Shown piece by piece: positions 1 through 7,976 of a stretch of DNA of 64,000 bases. The stretch spans positions 1-64,000 of the forward strand of contig NZ_JACJTR010000031.1 of the NCBI RefSeq assembly GCF_014698795.1, read 5' to 3'. The position numbers were made by a program, and so were the translations under genes. Origin of the DNA: Nostoc sp. FACHB-892 (GTDB lineage Bacteria > Cyanobacteriota > Cyanobacteriia > Cyanobacteriales > Nostocaceae). Each line of letters begins with the position of its first letter. Position 1 is the first letter of the stretch. The notes beneath the pieces were generated by a model. The model was not told where the DNA came from. It saw only the letters and a list, made by a program, of their open reading frames with translations, and made no database searches.

Positions 1-2
1 CA

Positions 3-110
3 ACAATTGAGCAAATTTTTACTATTGAGGATGGTTTGATCAGTCTTTATGAAATTGGCGAAACCGAAACAATCCAACAGATGATTCATTCATACGAGAA
101 ACAAAAATGA
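3..110 (+). CDS. C-terminal end of an unknown protein (cut by window edge)
   Basis: An open frame enters from the left edge and ends in TGA at 108-110. The 35 visible residues are acidic and ordinary in composition (TIEQIFTIEDGLISLYEIG near the edge, ending SYEKQK). Too little is present to name a family, and the gene's start lies outside the window. It runs in the same direction as the pseudogene that follows, with about 185 bases of apparently non-coding sequence between them. Confidence 0.45.
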   Translation, partial: TIEQIFTIEDGLISLYEIGETETIQQMIHSYEKQK

Positions 111-295
111 GTAATTGAGAAGGCAGTTACAATTCGAGGCGTTGCTTTACTGATCGCAATGAAGAGAGGTTAGTAACTTTGGTCAGATTCTGTATAAATA
201 CTTCACCGCTATTTGCTCCCATCGTAGCCAAACATCCGCTTGCACTTGACCGTTTAGAGCCTTTTCATATTGCCCAAAAGAATTAAGATGTTGAC

Positions 296-885
296 TTGCT
301 GCCCCACCCCGTAACCGCAAAAAAAGCCACCATCTCCGCATCACACAATCCAGAATTTCCCAACTCAGACATTACCCCTTCAGAAGACCCAGCTTCAGCA
401 ATCATTGACGTTACTGCTGTTGAAGTTCCAGAATTAACCGAGCAGGAGCAGAGCGATAAGCCTGACGGCATGGCTACGCTTACCGCCTGCATTTGGAGCG
501 AAAGGTGGAACGGGCCTTTTTTGAGGCAGGAAAGGCATTAATGGAATTACGGGATCGCAAGTTATATCGCTCTACTCACAAAACCTTTGAGGAGTATTGC
601 CGCGTTCGCGCTTGGCGTTGGCGAAGCCATCGCTTTGGCCATAATCGTCGCCAGTCTTATCTTCTAATGGATGCAGCAGTAATATTTGATAACTTAGAGC
701 AAAAATGTGATCGTTCCGATCACATTTTGCCGACGAATGAGTGGCAAGTTAGACCACTGTCCAAGCTTGAGCCGGACATTCAGCCCGAAGCATGGAAGCA
801 AGCTGTAGAGTCTGCCAACGGGAAAGTACCATCTCATCGCATTGTCAAAGATGCGGTGCAGCGAATACTTGCCTGCGGAGCGTGA
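296..885 (+). pseudogene. Frameshifted plasmid-type protein related to the gene at 58314-59915
   Basis: Two overlapping frames read as one protein. The first (from 296) gives an acidic N-terminus and the second (from about 487) gives ERAFFEAGKALMELRDRKLY, THKTFEEYC, FGHNRRQSYLL and QVRPL. Restoring one base near 487 (CC to CCC) joins them, so a one-base deletion is the simplest explanation. The pattern of a MELRD/FEEYC segment, a helix-turn-helix-like stretch, then QVRPL and a helical tail is shared with the intact protein at 58314-59915 (MREQQLY, FEEYC, QARPLLRLL). That layout resembles cyanobacterial plasmid DNA-binding proteins with a ParB-like flavour; this is inference. A dispersed repeat is inserted in frame at 601-633. 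The start at 296 would be TTG, so the true N-terminus is uncertain. Confidence 0.6.
601..633 (+). repeat. Dispersed repeat inserted in frame in a coding region
   Basis: A GC-rich stretch containing TTGGCGTTGGCGAAGCCATC interrupts the otherwise normal run FEEYCR...RFGHNRRQ and adds about nine residues (VRAWRWRSH). Similar short GC-rich repeats are scattered through Nostocales genomes. Its length is a multiple of three, so the host frame survives across it. Confidence 0.5.
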
Positions 886-902
886 GCAGATGCGGGTGAT
901 TT

Positions 903-935
903 GCGATGGCGTAACCGCCCACCGTAGGTGATCGC
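903..935. repeat. Dispersed palindromic cyanobacterial repeat
   Basis: The stretch begins GCGATGGCGTAACCGCCC and ends GGTGATCGC. It is close to the reverse complement of the segment at about 44784-44812 (GCGATGCCTAACGGCGGGCT...), so the two belong to the same dispersed family in opposite orientation. Confidence 0.45.
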
Positions 936-944
936 ATCGGTCGA

Positions 945-1226
945 GTGTATTCAGATTCGCTGGAGGAGACAGTCAAAAGCCTGTTGCAGTTATTGGGGAA
1001 GCTGAATCGACCAAATCTTACTGTTGTGGAAGAGAAATTATTGACGCTTTCAATGGAGATATCACCACAACGGGACAGTAAGGAAGTTAAGTTGTACGAG
1101 GGATGTGGCAAAACTTTCCGCAACTGGTGTCCCGTGCTATGCCAGTTGTCAAACGAGTGCTGTAGAAACGCTCTACATATTGATACAGCGCTTGTAAGTG
1201 AACGCCATCACTCTGCAACTAGCTAG
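945..1226 (+). CDS. Short open frame of doubtful coding status
   Basis: A 93-codon frame opens with GTG right after the dispersed repeat at 903-935. The first 50 residues look protein-like (YSDSLEETVKSLLQLLGKL), while the last 35 (many Cys, His and Ser) do not. It may be a leftover 3' portion of the pseudogene at 296-885, or of another gene split by the repeat. I recognise no family. Confidence 0.2.
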   Translation: MYSDSLEETVKSLLQLLGKLNRPNLTVVEEKLLTLSMEISPQRDSKEVKLYEGCGKTFRNWCPVLCQLSNECCRNALHIDTALVSERHHSATS

Positions 1227-1328
1227 AAATGAACAAAACCAAATAGGATTTCAGAAGATGAAAAATCTAGATAGCTGGATTGCTGTATAGTTTTGGTTAT
1301 GCCAGATTATCATCTCAAGAGTTGCTCT

Positions 1329-1440
1329 ATGATTGCTCTACCTGGTATTACCATCCAAGACAAGATATATGAAAGTTCTAATTCTCTAGTGTATCGGGGC
1401 ATCAGAGACGATGGAGTAGGGGTGGTAGTCAAAATGCTAA
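1329..1440 (+). pseudogene. N-terminal scrap of a multi-sensor Ser/Thr kinase
   Basis: The residues MIALPGITIQDKIYESSNSL followed by VYRGIRDDGVGVVVKMLK match the opening of the very large cyanobacterial serine/threonine kinase/AAA-ATPase/sensor proteins. They include the start of the kinase glycine-rich region and the VVKM lysine strand. After MLKLD at about 1440 the similarity stops and unrelated sequence follows, running into a transposase tail. Only about 37 of the usual 1500 or more residues remain. Confidence 0.5.
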
Positions 1441-1510
1441 AGCTTGATGTTCTTGAAGTGCTTGCTTTTGTTCTGGAGTCATCAGTGGATAAATATACTC
1501 GTCTTACTTA

Positions 1511-1710
1511 TCCTGACTGATTTTCGCCCTCTTTGCAAAAAACTGGGATGCTCCCAAGAAATTTGTTCTATTGGTTCTGGATCTGTTGAATCTGCCGTTA
1601 AACAAGTTGACCGGCGCACTAAGATTTCCGGTGCTCAATGGAAGCGAGAAAATGTCCCTCAAGTCCTAGCCCATCGCTGTGCCTACCTTAATGGATTATT
1701 GTCGGTTTGA
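1511..1710 (+). pseudogene. C-terminal tail of an ISKra4-family transposase
   Basis: The frame reads GSGSVESAVKQVDRRTKISG, then AQWKRENVPQVLAHRCAYLNG and a stop. This is the conserved C-terminal signature of ISKra4-type transposases (IGSG-VES-VKQ--RR--ISGAQW). The catalytic N-terminal part is gone, so this is an inactive remnant. It follows directly on the truncated kinase scrap, and insertion followed by deletion is the likely history. Confidence 0.6.
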
Positions 1711-2297
1711 GTCACTTTAAAAATTGAGATGCTCCCGTTTGCACTTTTGTGCATAGTTTGAAAATTGATCTCCAATTAAAATAGCTGCATACATACTTCA
1801 ACGAGTAGAGTTAGGGATAAAAAGTGCAAAATATGAATCTCAATATAAACCTGACAGATTCAAGTCATGTGGAAAAGCTCATTTTATTTTAGCGGTTTCC
1901 TAAACCCTAATTTTTCCGTTAGCTATTTTTATTAACTTAGAGCTATTGATAATTAGGTTGTGGAAAAAGGCACGCTTTTTCGAGGCTTGAGGACTTCCCG
2001 TGAAAAGTCAGTTACTTAATGGCAGCATGAAAATTAAATCAAAAACCACAGGGGCAAAATTTCAACTGAACTCTCAGTTATTTCCCAACAACTCTATTTA
2101 TTGACTGTATATTTTATTCTCTGGAAGTCCACTTATCCTTCATCTACCGTCACATTTTTGTACTTCTTATTTGCCTTTTACGGGTTTGTTCGGCTAGGTG
2201 CAAGATATAAGTATAAGAAAAAATACTTTTTAATCTGTACTAGTGATTTTTGATTGTTTTGGTAATGGCAGATTTAACAAAATCGCATTGCTCCCAC
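1711..2297. other. Non-coding stretch between IS remnant and cluster
   Basis: I see no convincing gene in these 587 AT-rich bases. The segment lies downstream of the last cluster gene (the acetyltransferase on the minus strand) and downstream of the transposase tail on the plus strand, so it should hold terminators for both. I could not identify a clear GC-rich hairpin followed by a T run. Confidence 0.4.
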
Positions 2298-2972
2298 TCA
2301 AACCCTGTAATCCTTTCGGATAATTTGACAACTAATACAGTCAGAAATATCCGCAAATATCCGCTTGCCAGAGTATTTAAAAGAAGCATAAGTTATTGGT
2401 TCCACCCCTTCAACGTCTTTGAAGCCTAAGCGCTTAGTATAAATTTTGTATGCAATAGGGTTTGTAGTTTCTCCAATAGCTGCAACATATCCCTTTGAGC
2501 GAGCAATGATTTCTGCCGTCCTTGTTAATGGAACTGAAAGTCCTGCGTATTCTCTATAGACACCTACCATAAGTAGGTGATATAGCTCGCCTAATTTAAC
2601 TGGATATTTTGCTCTATATTTAGCATCAAGAGTTCCTATAACTTCAAACATTGGCAAAAACTTTGGCGAAACAGTCTTAATACTAGTTGGGGGTTCAGTC
2701 ATGAAGTCTTCAGCAATTAACACACCTACTACTTTACGAGTAATATTATCAATTGCCACAACTGAAAGTTTATTTATGATAGCTTTCTTTGCCAAAATAC
2801 CAGTAAAGTGTTTAAATTCTTTTAGCGTAATGCCCAAAGCCTTTGTCATTGGTTCTCCAAGGTAAAAAGTATTAGAAATACATTCAACAGCACTTTTTAA
2901 ATTATCTTCAGTAAGAATTTGATAGCTAATATCTCTGCCCTGTGATCCTGGCACCACTGATGTTGTTTGCAT
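2298..2972 (-). CDS. GNAT-family N-acetyltransferase
   Basis: About 224 residues with a GCN5-related acetyltransferase layout. The core strand HLLMVGVYREYAGLSVPL stands where these enzymes have the beta-4 strand and the acetyl-CoA pyrophosphate loop, and the C-terminal part ETTNPIAYKIYTKRLGFK is typical of the last helix and strand. It resembles the arylalkylamine N-acetyltransferase-like branch. I chose the second ATG (2972), because GGAG lies six bases before it. It is the last gene of the minus-strand cluster, about 110 bases after devA. A role in acetylating an amine product or intermediate, or in self-protection, is inference. No residue critical for activity is obviously missing. Confidence 0.7.
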   Translation of the reverse strand: MQTTSVVPGSQGRDISYQILTEDNLKSAVECISNTFYLGEPMTKALGITLKEFKHFTGILAKKAIINKLSVVAIDNITRKVVGVLIAEDFMTEPPTSIKTVSPKFLPMFEVIGTLDAKYRAKYPVKLGELYHLLMVGVYREYAGLSVPLTRTAEIIARSKGYVAAIGETTNPIAYKIYTKRLGFKDVEGVEPITYASFKYSGKRIFADISDCISCQIIRKDYRV

Positions 2973-3082
2973 AATTTTCTCCATTCAGTAAACTAATTAC
3001 AATTTTTTATGAAACCTTATGGAAGACTGAGAATCTTTGTTATAAAACTTTACCAATCAAGTGCGGATTTAGAGTTTTACTC

Positions 3083-3763
3083 TCATAGCACGTTGTGCAA
3101 TTGCCCATCTTCCATATTAATAATACGGTCAGCTATATCCAAAATGCGCGTATCGTGAGTAACTAAAAGTACTGTACACTGTTCTTTTTGGGCAAGGCTT
3201 TGAATAATATCTACTACGTCACGTCCAGTTTTGCTATCTAATGAAGCAGTAGGTTCATCTGCGAGTACTAACTTTGGTTGAGCAATTAATGCACGTGCTA
3301 TAGCAACTCGCTGTTTTTGTCCTCCCGATAATTTCTCTGGGTAATAGTCCACACGGTCTCTTAATCCAACTGCTTCTAAAATTGCAACAGCGCGCTGACG
3401 ATGTTCTGATTTGGGAATTTCGTGATGAAGTTTGAGTGACATTCGGACATTATTATAAGCAGTGAGACATTTAAGTAAATTATGGTGTTGAAAAATAAAT
3501 CCAATTTGATTGCGGATTTGCGTTAGTTGCTTTTTACTGGTGCCACGCATTTCTTGGTTAAAGATTTTTAAGCTGCCACACTGTACGGAACGCAGTCCAC
3601 CGATTAATGAAAGTAAAGTTGTTTTTCCACTGCCGGATGGACCAGTCAATATTATTATTTCTCCAGAGTATATACTCAGGTTTATATTGCTCAATACAGG
3701 TTTACTTAATTTACCTTGACCAAAAGAATGATTTAGGTTTTCAATTGCAATAGTTGGTTCCAT
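3083..3763 (-). CDS. devA: DevA-type ABC exporter ATPase
   Basis: The ATP-binding subunit of a DevBCA exporter, which moves glycolipids or other lipids across the envelope together with a MacB-like permease (DevC) and a membrane-fusion protein (DevB), usually with a TolC-like outer-membrane partner. Seen: Walker A GPSGSGKTT, signature LSGGQKQRVAIARAL, Walker B LVLADEPTASLD and the H-loop VTHD. The start is taken at MEPTIAIENL (3763), because the 23 codons upstream of it are out-of-frame leftovers of devC. Normally devA directly follows devC; here the intact devC is 3 kb away at 6756-7976. About 227 residues is normal for the family. It probably exports the cluster's product. Confidence 0.85.
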   Translation of the reverse strand: MEPTIAIENLNHSFGQGKLSKPVLSNINLSIYSGEIIILTGPSGSGKTTLLSLIGGLRSVQCGSLKIFNQEMRGTSKKQLTQIRNQIGFIFQHHNLLKCLTAYNNVRMSLKLHHEIPKSEHRQRAVAILEAVGLRDRVDYYPEKLSGGQKQRVAIARALIAQPKLVLADEPTASLDSKTGRDVVDIIQSLAQKEQCTVLLVTHDTRILDIADRIINMEDGQLHNVL

Positions 3764-3764
3764 A

Positions 3765-3899
3765 TTAAAATACATCTGCAGGGTCGGCGGATCGGTATAT
3801 TTAATATTCCGGTTGGGCAAGATTGATAGCAATAATCCTTACTTCGTTACCGAAAAGCTCACGAAGACTCAGCGCTTTTTTTATCTAGAATATCCTGCT
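3765..3899 (-). pseudogene. Relic of devC (two non-adjacent pieces)
   Basis: Directly upstream of devA lies the last part of a devC gene (ACATCTGCAGGGTCGGCGGA, also at the 3' end of the intact devC near 6763-6782). It is followed at once by a piece from the middle of devC (compare 3799-3899 with about 7530-7635, including AATAATCCTTACTTCGTTAC). The roughly 750 bases that separate these pieces in the intact gene are missing. The relic shows that devA once followed a devC copy directly. Confidence 0.75.
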
Positions 3900-3965
3900 T
3901 ACAAGGTTCCACGGTACCTAAAATCTAAAGTTGCACAATGAAAGGCGCCTTCAAAGGGATTAAAG
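3900..3965 (-). pseudogene. Relic of the amidinotransferase gene 3' end
   Basis: These 66 bases repeat, with a few changes, the last codons of the amidinotransferase gene (compare 4888-4950; both contain AAAGTTGCACAATGAAAGGC). They encode the catalytic-cysteine segment GGAFHCATLD and end early. The relic abuts the devC relic. Confidence 0.75.
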
Positions 3966-4012
3966 TCTATAAAGATTTAGCATAAAACTTTATTTATTGG
4001 TTCATCTATTGC

Positions 4013-4468
4013 TTACGGTATTATTCCATAAAAATTATCCTTTGTATTAAATAGCAGCTTTACACAATAAACAAGCAGAAAGCGTGGAACTAAGTTTAGT
4101 ATTTTAGTCAGCATAAAAGAGATTCCTAAGTCTTCTAGAGCAATAGTAAAAAATTGAGTAATAGTAAGCTTATCTAATGAAGCCAAGCTATCAAGACCAT
4201 TACGTATTAATCGCAATCTTATCTCTCTTAGCTTATTTGCTGCTTGCTCTTTGCCGTATAGTTGTACGTCAAGTCGCAGCGTATTAAAACTATTTTCTGC
4301 AACGTCTTTCTCGTATGACTGTAAATTATCCCTAATTTCTTCAAGAATTAGCCTATGTACATACTTGTTGATTTTTTTACGACGGAATAATACAATCAAC
4401 AGCAGCAATATTAGTATCGTTAATAATGTAATTAGCCCTAATATGAAGGCTGTAAGAATAAGCATCAT
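4013..4468 (-). CDS. Small membrane-anchored protein of unknown function
   Basis: A 151-residue protein. Residues 3-27 form one very hydrophobic segment (LILTAFILGLITLLTILILL) followed by the basic stop RRKK, which predicts an N-terminal anchor with the rest in the cytoplasm. The middle is helical and charged (EEIRDNLQSYEKDV, KLREIRLRLIRNGLDSL), and a second, weaker hydrophobic stretch lies near the end (VPRFLLVYCVKLLF). I recognise no family. It lies within the cluster between rearranged pieces of devC, the amidinotransferase gene and an isomerase relic, so it may have arrived with the rearrangement rather than belong to the pathway. Confidence 0.55.
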   Translation of the reverse strand: MMLILTAFILGLITLLTILILLLLIVLFRRKKINKYVHRLILEEIRDNLQSYEKDVAENSFNTLRLDVQLYGKEQAANKLREIRLRLIRNGLDSLASLDKLTITQFFTIALEDLGISFMLTKILNLVPRFLLVYCVKLLFNTKDNFYGIIP

Positions 4469-4519
4469 AATATCCTATACTCCCATCGAATTTAGTCCGC
4501 TACATTTTGAGCCACACAC

Positions 4520-4740
4520 CACATCAAAAAATTGCAATGAGTTTTTCCACCATTACAGTGGATATACCATTACCGACTTCTTTGGCAATGACAGGGACAG
4601 GTAGTTGACTGCACAATTTTAGTAAATCACGAACTTTCGGATAACTACGTAAAAACAATGGTTTCAGCCCTACTCTCAAAGCAGCCTAACAAAGCTTATT
4701 AATTGCGAACGCTTGTACACCAATTAATATCATTGCCTGA
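4520..4740 (-). pseudogene. Relic of a type 2 isopentenyl-diphosphate isomerase gene
   Basis: Reading the minus strand gives AALRVGLKPLFLRSYPKVRD, then LLKLCSQLPVPVIAKEVGNG and ISTVMVEKLIAI before stops. The segment LPVPVIAKEVGNGIS is characteristic of the FMN-dependent type 2 IPP isomerase (Fni). Stop codons interrupt both ends and no start is present. It shows that chromosomal-type sequence was captured or left behind when this part of the cluster was assembled. It is identified by eye only. Confidence 0.5.
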
Positions 4741-4872
4741 AATGCTTATTGGAAGGTAGTTTATTGGGAAAATAGTGTTTCGCTTGAATGCTTACGTGGT
4801 AAAGCTTCTAAAAAACTTTGTGATTTACTGAATTTAGATATTTTATACAGCTAAAAACAAACTTGCAAGAGA

Positions 4873-6030
4873 TTAAAAATAAGATTGCAAGGTTCCACGG
4901 CGCCTAATATCTAAAGTTGCACAATGAAAGGCGCCTCCAAAGGGATTAAAATGTAAAAAATCACACGGTATTGGTTTAAATCCCCAATCTTTTAAGGCTC
5001 GAATTGTTGGCTCCTGATTTCTTTCACATATAATCCGCTCTTCATCAAGTGCTAAAACATTCATACTTAACCACATGCTACATAAAGTAGCAGTTTCATT
5101 AAAAAAACCTCTGTTGACGATGACGGGTTCAGGTGCAATCAAAATATCCCAAGATTTTAAAATTGATGGCAACCTATTAATATCAACGTATTTTGGATTA
5201 ATCATAACTTTTCCGGGTGCAAGAGGTACAAATGTAGTATCGATATGCATAGGTTGCTTAGAATGCGTCTCAATAATATGAATGCGATATGAGTCACCCA
5301 AATGATTTTGTAACCAATTTATACCAGCCTGATTGGTAACATTGCTTTTTGTTACAAAAATATCTCGACCACAACGCGCAAAATCTGCTGCATCAAAAAC
5401 AACCTCAGATTCGTTAATCACATATCGCATCTTTTCCCCATCTTTTGGAACTGTATAATTTTTGTCATATAGAGAATCTAGTAAAGGTGGCTTTGGAGCA
5501 GAAATCCATTTTGCTCCTTGTTCAGAATACTCTTTAAACAAGTGATAATAGGCGTGAGTTTCAAAATAACGGGTTCTCCATGACATTGGCGCCTCAATAA
5601 TTTCTGAACCTATTACTAAAAAACAATCTCTGGGGCAAGCCGAACAAAAGCCTTTAGATGACCAATTTGGTGTAGAAAATTTGCGACTAAAATCAGTTAC
5701 GCTGGGTCGCCTAACTTTAACACCTTCTGCTTCAAGAATATGAATAAATTCATCCAATTCTTTTTGCGCTGGCATACTCAGTTTTTTGTCAACTCTAGTT
5801 CCGCCGATAAGTAACAGATTATTATAAATTTTTTGGGGAATTCCTCCTAGTAAATATTTATGTTGAGGAAGATACATAGAATTTTCTAGTCTCCCAACAA
5901 CAACTTCTTCAAGTGGATCCCATTCATTGTATGAGTTGACAACACAACCCATTGAGAAAGTATCATGACTTTTAATCTCATTGAAACTTTCTACAGAAGC
6001 ATCTTTCATTTCCACTTTGTTGACTGTCAT
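4873..6030 (-). CDS. Glycine amidinotransferase-like enzyme (SxtG/CyrA type)
   Basis: Transfers the amidino group of arginine to an amine, giving a guanidino compound and ornithine. At 385 residues it is full length for the family. The catalytic set is visible: FDAADF (Asp213/Asp216), MHID (His262) and GGAFHC (Cys370, the residue that would carry the amidino group). Relatives act in creatine synthesis and in cyanobacterial saxitoxin (SxtG) and cylindrospermopsin (CyrA) synthesis. Here no saxitoxin- or cylindrospermopsin-specific partner gene is nearby, so the acceptor is probably different. One possibility is an amine made by the aminotransferase at 31594-32919. The ATG at 6030 has only a weak purine-rich site upstream. 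A relic of its 3' end lies at 3900-3965. Confidence 0.88.
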   Translation of the reverse strand: MTVNKVEMKDASVESFNEIKSHDTFSMGCVVNSYNEWDPLEEVVVGRLENSMYLPQHKYLLGGIPQKIYNNLLLIGGTRVDKKLSMPAQKELDEFIHILEAEGVKVRRPSVTDFSRKFSTPNWSSKGFCSACPRDCFLVIGSEIIEAPMSWRTRYFETHAYYHLFKEYSEQGAKWISAPKPPLLDSLYDKNYTVPKDGEKMRYVINESEVVFDAADFARCGRDIFVTKSNVTNQAGINWLQNHLGDSYRIHIIETHSKQPMHIDTTFVPLAPGKVMINPKYVDINRLPSILKSWDILIAPEPVIVNRGFFNETATLCSMWLSMNVLALDEERIICERNQEPTIRALKDWGFKPIPCDFLHFNPFGGAFHCATLDIRRRGTLQSYF

Positions 6031-6755
6031 AGTTTTAAATTTCTTATAAGTTTCTTATTGTTATATTTAAATAATTGAGGGATGGCACTCAACCAATTTA
6101 ACTATTTTGATCCGTGATTACGTGTCGTTTTTGGTTTTCGGCAATATTATCATTCCAGGCGCTAAATTTTTGTGGCGAGTTGTTAATGCAATAATAAGCT
6201 TTTTAGCCTTTGTTACGGCAATATTATGGTTTCAGTTCCGGCAGTCTTATCCTTCCACCGACAAGTAATGTCTGTGAAACCATAAACTAGTACCATTAGG
6301 ACTACTAATTATTATTATAAAATTAATAGCTTATAAAAAAATTACTCCAATGAGTGACTATAAGCAATTTTTTACTAATTGGGTTTTCAGATAAGCAAGC
6401 TTTTACTTTAATTTAGCTCTGGCAAGTTTATAGGTTCTTGTCAGATTTTGGTGATGATGAAAGGTTACGCGCTTTAAGGCAGAAGGCAGGAGGCAGAGGG
6501 CAGAAGGGTTTAAAACGTTTTCTTATCCAGGCGTGGGATTTGTGACTTCAAGGGGCGATCGCTTACGGCTTTCAAGTGATGCAGATGTTCTATAATCCTT
6601 GCTATGCTTCAATTGTGGGAATTTTTCCTTCCTCTTCCTTCTGCCGTCTGCCGTCTGCCTTCTGCCTTCCCCCAACCAAGATCACCAAAAGTTGCCAAGA
6701 ACCAGTTTATACTTTGAACAATCGCTTGTGCGTCATTGGGTAAAGTCACACCATA
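6031..6755. other. Intergenic stretch with low-complexity repeats and a possible gene scrap
   Basis: These 725 bases hold no intact gene. Plus-strand bases of about 6126-6268 read as a short hydrophobic peptide without stops (FLWRVVNAIISFLAFVTAIL...), which may be the tail of a lost membrane protein. From about 6478 to 6680 there are purine-rich GCAGAAGGCAG-type runs and their complement (CTGCCGTCTGCC), a common low-complexity repeat in cyanobacterial intergenic DNA. Opposed copies of this repeat could pair. Confidence 0.4.
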
Positions 6756-7976
6756 CTAAAATACATCTGCAGGGTCGGCGGAGCGCAATTTATTTGTAGC
6801 AATGGCGCCTGATATACTACACATTAATATAGTTAATATAAAAACTTGAAGTGCAACACTCGCTTGCATGACTAATGGTATACGTGTAAGCACGACTAAG
6901 AGTTGATAAATACCACAAGAAGCAATAAAACCAGGTATAAATCCTAATACAGCTAGAATAACTCCTTCTTGCAAGACAATTAAAAGCAACGCACGGTCTG
7001 CATAGCCCATTGCTTTAAGAGTTGCGTACTCTGATAAATGCTCGCTGATGTCAGTATATAAGACTTGATAAATAATAATCACTCCGATTATAAAACCGAC
7101 TATAGTCCCAAACCTTAAAACTACTCCATTTACCTCAGTTGCTTGATATTGGAGTTCACGCTCCACTAACTCAGTAGGAGTAAGTACTACTACGTCGTCT
7201 GGTAAAGTCGCGCGCAGTTTTGCTTGAACAGTCTTAATATTGGCGCCTTTCTCTAAATTTATCACACCAATCATAGCGCCTTTAAGACTATTGGCACCAT
7301 AGCGTAAAGCATAATTCCAATCACTCATGACCACATTACCTTTCTCAAACAAAGTACTCCCCATACTGAAAAGTCCCACTACATAAGTTCGACGGTTATC
7401 CATCAAAGTTCCAACTTCTTGGTTTTGAGTGAATAATTCAGGAATATCACCTAGACTTGATTGTGCTAATTGGTCATATAATACAGCATCTGCTGATATA
7501 ATTTTTGCTAATTGCTTATTGACTAATGGTATATTTAATATCCCCGGTTGGGCAGGATTAATAGCAATAATCCTTACTTCGTTACCGAAAAGTTCACGAA
7601 GACTCAGCACCTTTTTTTTACCTAGAATATCCTGCTGCTTTTCTAATCTCTTCGGATTAACCCAATTTGCACGTCCAATATACACAGGATTTGCCGACGC
7701 AACCCCATCAACTGCCGCAGCTTGAAATAAATAAGCACGCGGAAAGTTAATCCGAAATTGCAAACTTTGAGCAAATGAAGAAATTATTACTAAATCACCA
7801 CCTAAACTTCTATGTAACTTTGTTGTTCCTTGCGTCAGCATTGCTAACAATCCAAGCTGAGTAAACATAAGAATATTGGCAAAACAAACTCCTGTAATCG
7901 CAACTGCGAACCGTACTTTTTGGTGTGATAATTGTGACCAAGCTAAAGGAGGCTCAAAGTTAAATAATTTTTTCAT
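6756..7976 (-). CDS. devC: DevC-type ABC exporter permease
   Basis: A 406-residue MacB/FtsX-like permease. There is a hydrophobic helix near residues 25-50, a large extracytoplasmic domain (about 55-270), and three more helices around 275-300, 330-355 and 360-395. The C-terminus LRSADPADVF is the family hallmark. The start overlaps the end of devB by four bases (7973-7976), which implies translational coupling. Its ATPase gene devA, normally next, lies 3 kb downstream beyond the amidinotransferase and a membrane-protein gene. With DevA and DevB it probably exports the lipid-like product. Confidence 0.85.
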   Translation of the reverse strand: MKKLFNFEPPLAWSQLSHQKVRFAVAITGVCFANILMFTQLGLLAMLTQGTTKLHRSLGGDLVIISSFAQSLQFRINFPRAYLFQAAAVDGVASANPVYIGRANWVNPKRLEKQQDILGKKKVLSLRELFGNEVRIIAINPAQPGILNIPLVNKQLAKIISADAVLYDQLAQSSLGDIPELFTQNQEVGTLMDNRRTYVVGLFSMGSTLFEKGNVVMSDWNYALRYGANSLKGAMIGVINLEKGANIKTVQAKLRATLPDDVVVLTPTELVERELQYQATEVNGVVLRFGTIVGFIIGVIIIYQVLYTDISEHLSEYATLKAMGYADRALLLIVLQEGVILAVLGFIPGFIASCGIYQLLVVLTRIPLVMQASVALQVFILTILMCSISGAIATNKLRSADPADVF

